Shown here piece by piece: positions 9,036 through 10,979 of a stretch of 10,979 nt of DNA; position 1 is the stretch's first letter, and each line of letters starts with the position of its first letter. The DNA comes from Ophiosphaerella korrae. Taxonomy: Eukaryota > Ascomycota > Dothideomycetes > Pleosporales > Phaeosphaeriaceae. The stretch covers positions 1 through 10,979 of the forward strand of contig JALNQF010000922.1 in NCBI GenBank assembly GCA_028456385.1, given 5' to 3'. The notes beneath the pieces were generated by a model, which saw only the letters and a list, made by a program, of their open reading frames with translations, did no database searches and had not been told where the DNA came from. Made by a program: the position numbers and the translations under genes.

Positions 9036-9800
9036 GAATTTATATAATAATTCTATAAGTTTCTAGTATATAGATACTAGAAATTTAAGAAAATACTAAA
9101 TAAGCTTTTAAAAGATTACTATATACTAAAAGTAAGATAACTAGTAATAGAAATACTATAAGATAATATAGAGTACTATAGATATAAATACAATAGATAT
9201 ATACTATATAGAATATTATAACTAGTTAAAGTACTATAGCGCCTCTAGAAAGTAATTATAATAGACTTTATTTTAAAGTTACTTAAGCTAAAAGACTTTA
9301 TATTAGAAGTTAAATATAATAAGATTCTAATAATAGTAGATAAGCTTATAAAGTACTTATACTTTAGACTATATAAAGAAAAGAGTAAGATAGAAGTTAC
9401 TATATATTAGGTTTTAGAGACTATAGTTAGCTAGTATAGTATTCTAGATAAGATTATTATAGATAGAGATATAAAATTTATATTAAAACTTTAGAGAATA
9501 ATAATAGTAGAATTAGGAATAATACATTAAATATTAATACTATACTATCTATAGATAAATAAGTAATTAGAATAAATAAATTAGATCGTAGAGTAATACC
9601 TAAGGTACTACCTTAACTATAACAAGAGTAACTAGGTATAGCTACTACTTATAGTATAGCTAGTATATAATAGCGTAAAGAATATAGTAATAAGAGTATT
9701 ACCTTTTTTTATAAACTATAGATTTAATCCTAATATATACTAGATACTAAGAAATATAAAGTCTTAGACTCTAAAAAGAAAAAACTTAATAAAAAGATTA
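9036..9800 (+). pseudogene. Integrase (zinc-binding and DDE core domains)
   Basis: Near 9069-9080 Y-R-Y-* stands where the family has the His-Gly-His-x of the N-terminal zinc domain; the later Cys pair is unclear (D-N-I-E-Y-Y). The core follows: I-I-D-F-I with Asp at 9264, I-D-R-D with Asp at 9462, and Glu at 9570 in L-E-*-I-N. That gives exactly 35 codons between the second Asp and the Glu, the D,D-35-E spacing of retroviral-type integrases. Y-Y-L-* stands at the Y-H-P-Q site, and Y-L-R-Y-Y-L-N-Y and N-Y-R-F-N-P (about 9714) close the core. The Pol C-terminal portion continues in phase to about 10130. Confidence 0.9.
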
Positions 9801-10146
9801 AAAGAAATATATAATTAGCTATAATAGGACGTAGAGTTTCTATAAGATTATATAGTAAAGTACTATAACAAAAAATATAGAAAAGAACTCTAATTTAAAG
9901 AAGAGGAAAAAGTATAGTTAGTATAAAGAAATATTAAGAGTAAACAATCTAGTTTAAAACTAGATTACGTAAAGATAAGACTATACAAGATTAAAAAGAA
10001 AGTTACACTAGTTATATTTTAACTAAGACTACTAAATAAGATAAGGATATACGTAACCTTCTATATAGTATTACTAGAGAAAGTATAACAAGAAGTAGAG
10101 CTACCTATCTATAAGGTAGACACGTATAAAGAATAAAAAAAATAAA

Positions 10147-10300
10147 AAGTAAAAAGAAATCTTATAATATTAGTTTTATAATAGAAGAAACTACAATTTA
10201 GTAAAATATATAAGTATAGATAAAAGAAGGTAACTATAGGAAGATATATAAGAACTTAAAGATAACCTTAACTACTTTAAGAAATTAGAGGACTTCTAAA
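10147..10300 (+). pseudogene. Chromodomain at the Pol C-terminus, frame-shifted
   Basis: After a phase change in an A-rich tract, frame 1 reads Y-N-L-V-K-Y-I-S (from 10192), matching the Y-L-V-K-W core of chromodomains. Next comes D-K-R-R-*-L-*-E-D, where the two stops fit the T-W of the conserved T-W-E-P, then E-L-K-D-N-L and L-E-D-F (about 10290). Chromodomains bind methylated histone H3, and in chromoviruses they are thought to direct integration to heterochromatin. The aromatic cage cannot be scored with confidence in this state. Confidence 0.7.
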
Positions 10301-10358
10301 GTTAAAATCTTCTAGACTACCTAGTAGTAAATAAAGAGAGCCTATATTATTAATAATA

Positions 10359-10368
10359 AGCTAAGAGG
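10359..10368 (+). other. Candidate polypurine tract
   Basis: A mainly purine run (AGCTAAGAGG) lies directly before TGTTAG, the order expected for a plus-strand priming tract and the first bases of the 3' LTR. It follows the end of the chromodomain by about 60 bases. The run is short and contains C and T, so support is modest. Confidence 0.3.
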
Positions 10369-10825
10369 TGTTAGATATACCTAATATAATAAGAGCTAGA
10401 GTAGCCCCTACTATATCTTTAAAGTATACCTCTAATTCTAAGAGAGTAGACTATTTAATAGACTTCTTATTATTTAAGGCCTTTGTCTTCTAAAGACAAG
10501 CTAAATAGGCTTAATTTTTAAGAAGTTAAGCTTAATATTCTTCTAGTATATAATAAGAAACTTCTTATAGCTTCTTATACTCTTTTTTAGCCTCTATAAT
10601 CTATAATAATAGTTTTTCTTAAGTATAGTTAATAGCTCTCTCTATTACAAATAAGTATAGATACGTATATAAGTATCTTTAACTTATACTCTACTATAGA
10701 AATATTAAATAAGTTATAAGAAATATAAGCGTTAGTATAAATATACACCTTATAAGCCTTACTATATTTTAAAGAAAGATAAACTAATAGAAAGTTTAAA
10801 GATTTATAATAAAAATAAAAAAATA
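10369..10825 (+). repeat. Candidate 3' LTR of the plus-strand element
   Basis: TGTTAGATATACC after a purine tract is a plausible LTR start; TG is rare in this window. The region has no coding pattern and contains small hairpins (10483-10499). The right limit is set only by the start of the 39-nt inverted repeat; no terminal CA is evident there. No convincing second copy was found upstream of gag, so the assignment rests on position and termini. Confidence 0.35.
10483..10499. repeat. Short hairpin TTGTCTT/AAGACAA
   Basis: Seven-base perfect arms (10483-10489 and 10493-10499) with a three-base loop lie inside the candidate 3' LTR. The stem keeps one TG and one CA, which are otherwise rare. It could be an LTR RNA stem such as one near a polyadenylation site, but this is only position-based inference. 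Confidence 0.4.
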
Positions 10826-10876
10826 TTATAACGTATTCTATTAGCAAAGCAGCTATATTACTAAAACAACTACTTT
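10826..10876 (-). repeat. Right copy of the flanking inverted repeat
   Basis: Bases 10826-10864 are the inverted partner of 154-192 (38 of 39 identical), and 10865-10876 matches 142-153 apart from transitions. Here CA pairs remain where the left copy has TA or TG-derived changes, so this copy seems less mutated. Inner sequences next to the two copies do not resemble each other. The small minus-strand ORF at 10629-10895 crosses this repeat and its unrelated neighbour, so it is not taken as a gene. Confidence 0.8.
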
Positions 10877-10979
10877 TCCTTAGTATTACGAACATTATGT
10901 ATAAAAAATCAATTTACTTAATAACTAGCTATAGAACCTACGTACGATGTACTTGTAGTAGATTTAGAATCTTCTTCTA
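10877..10979. other. Right edge, less RIP-affected sequence
   Basis: The last hundred bases hold several CA and TG dinucleotides (for example near 10890-10896, 10909, 10946 and 10950), more than any similar stretch in the left half. A motif TATAAAAAATC resembles the outward flank of the left repeat copy, suggesting that the shared repeat continues with indels. No coding sequence is recognisable. Confidence 0.45.

Larger units (their letters stand above)
6120..10157 (+). pseudogene. Pol polyprotein (linker, PR, RT, RNase H, IN), broken
   Basis: One phase (first bases at 3n) can be followed for about 1,345 codons. Order: a hydrophilic linker (6120-7080), retropepsin with N-S-K-A-T-R-N-F-I at 7137 (Asp to Asn at the catalytic site), RT with Y-L-D-N at 7995, RNase H with its first Asp at 8442, and integrase with Asp 9264, Asp 9462 and Glu 9570. 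The ancestral protein copied the element's RNA into DNA, matured the polyproteins and inserted the copy. Dozens of in-frame TAA/TAG codons make it dead. The phase is lost in an A-rich tract near 10147-10157, just before the chromodomain. Confidence 0.9.
4409..10825 (+). mobile_element. RIP-degraded Ty3/Gypsy chromovirus-type retrotransposon
   Basis: The plus strand reads in order as leader, Gag, linker, retropepsin, RT, RNase H, integrase and chromodomain, the gene order of Ty3/Gypsy elements; the C-terminal chromodomain places it with the chromoviruses. Gag is in frame 1 and Pol in frame 3. Pol keeps one phase for about 4 kb, so point mutation rather than indels did most of the damage. A purine tract followed by TG at 10369 suggests where the 3' LTR starts. 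A matching 5' LTR was not found, and both outer limits are approximate: the left edge is the end of the candidate LTR and the right edge is the start of the 39-nt inverted repeat. Confidence 0.9.

Noticed and set aside
4101..10825. A new defence or other undescribed system
   Set aside because: All readable coding sequence is explained by two decayed Gypsy retrotransposons; no additional gene set or repeat array is present.
10629..10895. Minus-strand ORF of 88 codons containing SNIAALLIEYVI
   Set aside because: It spans the candidate LTR, the edge of the 39-nt repeat and its flank. The shared peptide comes from the repeat itself, and the rest is low-complexity translation of AT-rich DNA.
10600..10979. 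A second copy of the minus-strand RT in the right flank
   Set aside because: Only the 39-51 nt repeat is shared. The sequence on its inner side has none of the RT blocks seen at 193-400, so the shared unit is not taken as RT.

Overview
The window is AT-rich DNA (roughly a quarter G+C by eye) from what looks like the genome of a filamentous ascomycete fungus. CpA and TpG dinucleotides are almost absent while TpA is everywhere and CpG survives. That is the signature of repeat-induced point mutation (RIP), the premeiotic C-to-T process in Pezizomycotina that acts mainly on CpA. Intact reading frames are therefore missing, and both longer ATG-started ORFs are incidental. Read as codons with TAA/TAG standing for lost Gln and Trp codons, the window resolves into two dead Ty3/Gypsy (Metaviridae) LTR retrotransposons in head-to-head (divergent) arrangement.

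Left element, minus strand, about 193-4408: a possible LTR (4101-4408), a long Gag-like region (about 4100 down to 2041), a retropepsin region whose catalytic triplet now reads Asn-Leu-Arg (1458-1466), and the N-terminal half of a reverse transcriptase (about 770 down to 193). The RT stops being readable exactly where a short repeat begins at 192. No RNase H, integrase or second LTR of this element is in the window.

Right element, plus strand, about 4409-10825: leader with small hairpins, Gag (4660-5934, frame 1), then Pol in frame 3: a long linker (6120-7080), retropepsin (about 7090-7450), RT (7620-8200), RNase H (8420-8800), integrase with a readable D,D-35-E triad (9036-9800), and a C-terminal chromodomain (about 10150-10300) in a shifted frame. 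A purine tract and TG at 10359-10370 mark a likely 3' LTR start. The chromodomain makes it a chromovirus, a lineage in which this domain is thought to steer integration to heterochromatin.

The two-element block is bracketed by a 39-nt inverted repeat (154-192 and 10826-10864, 38/39 identical), whose similarity decays outward. The last ~115 bases on the right keep more CA/TG than the rest, so the RIP-affected block may be ending there. No host gene, RNA gene or CRISPR array is visible. I see no new biological system; the items most worth a second look are the inverted repeat pair, the context bias of surviving CpA sites, the long Gag-protease linker and the divergent head-to-head layout.
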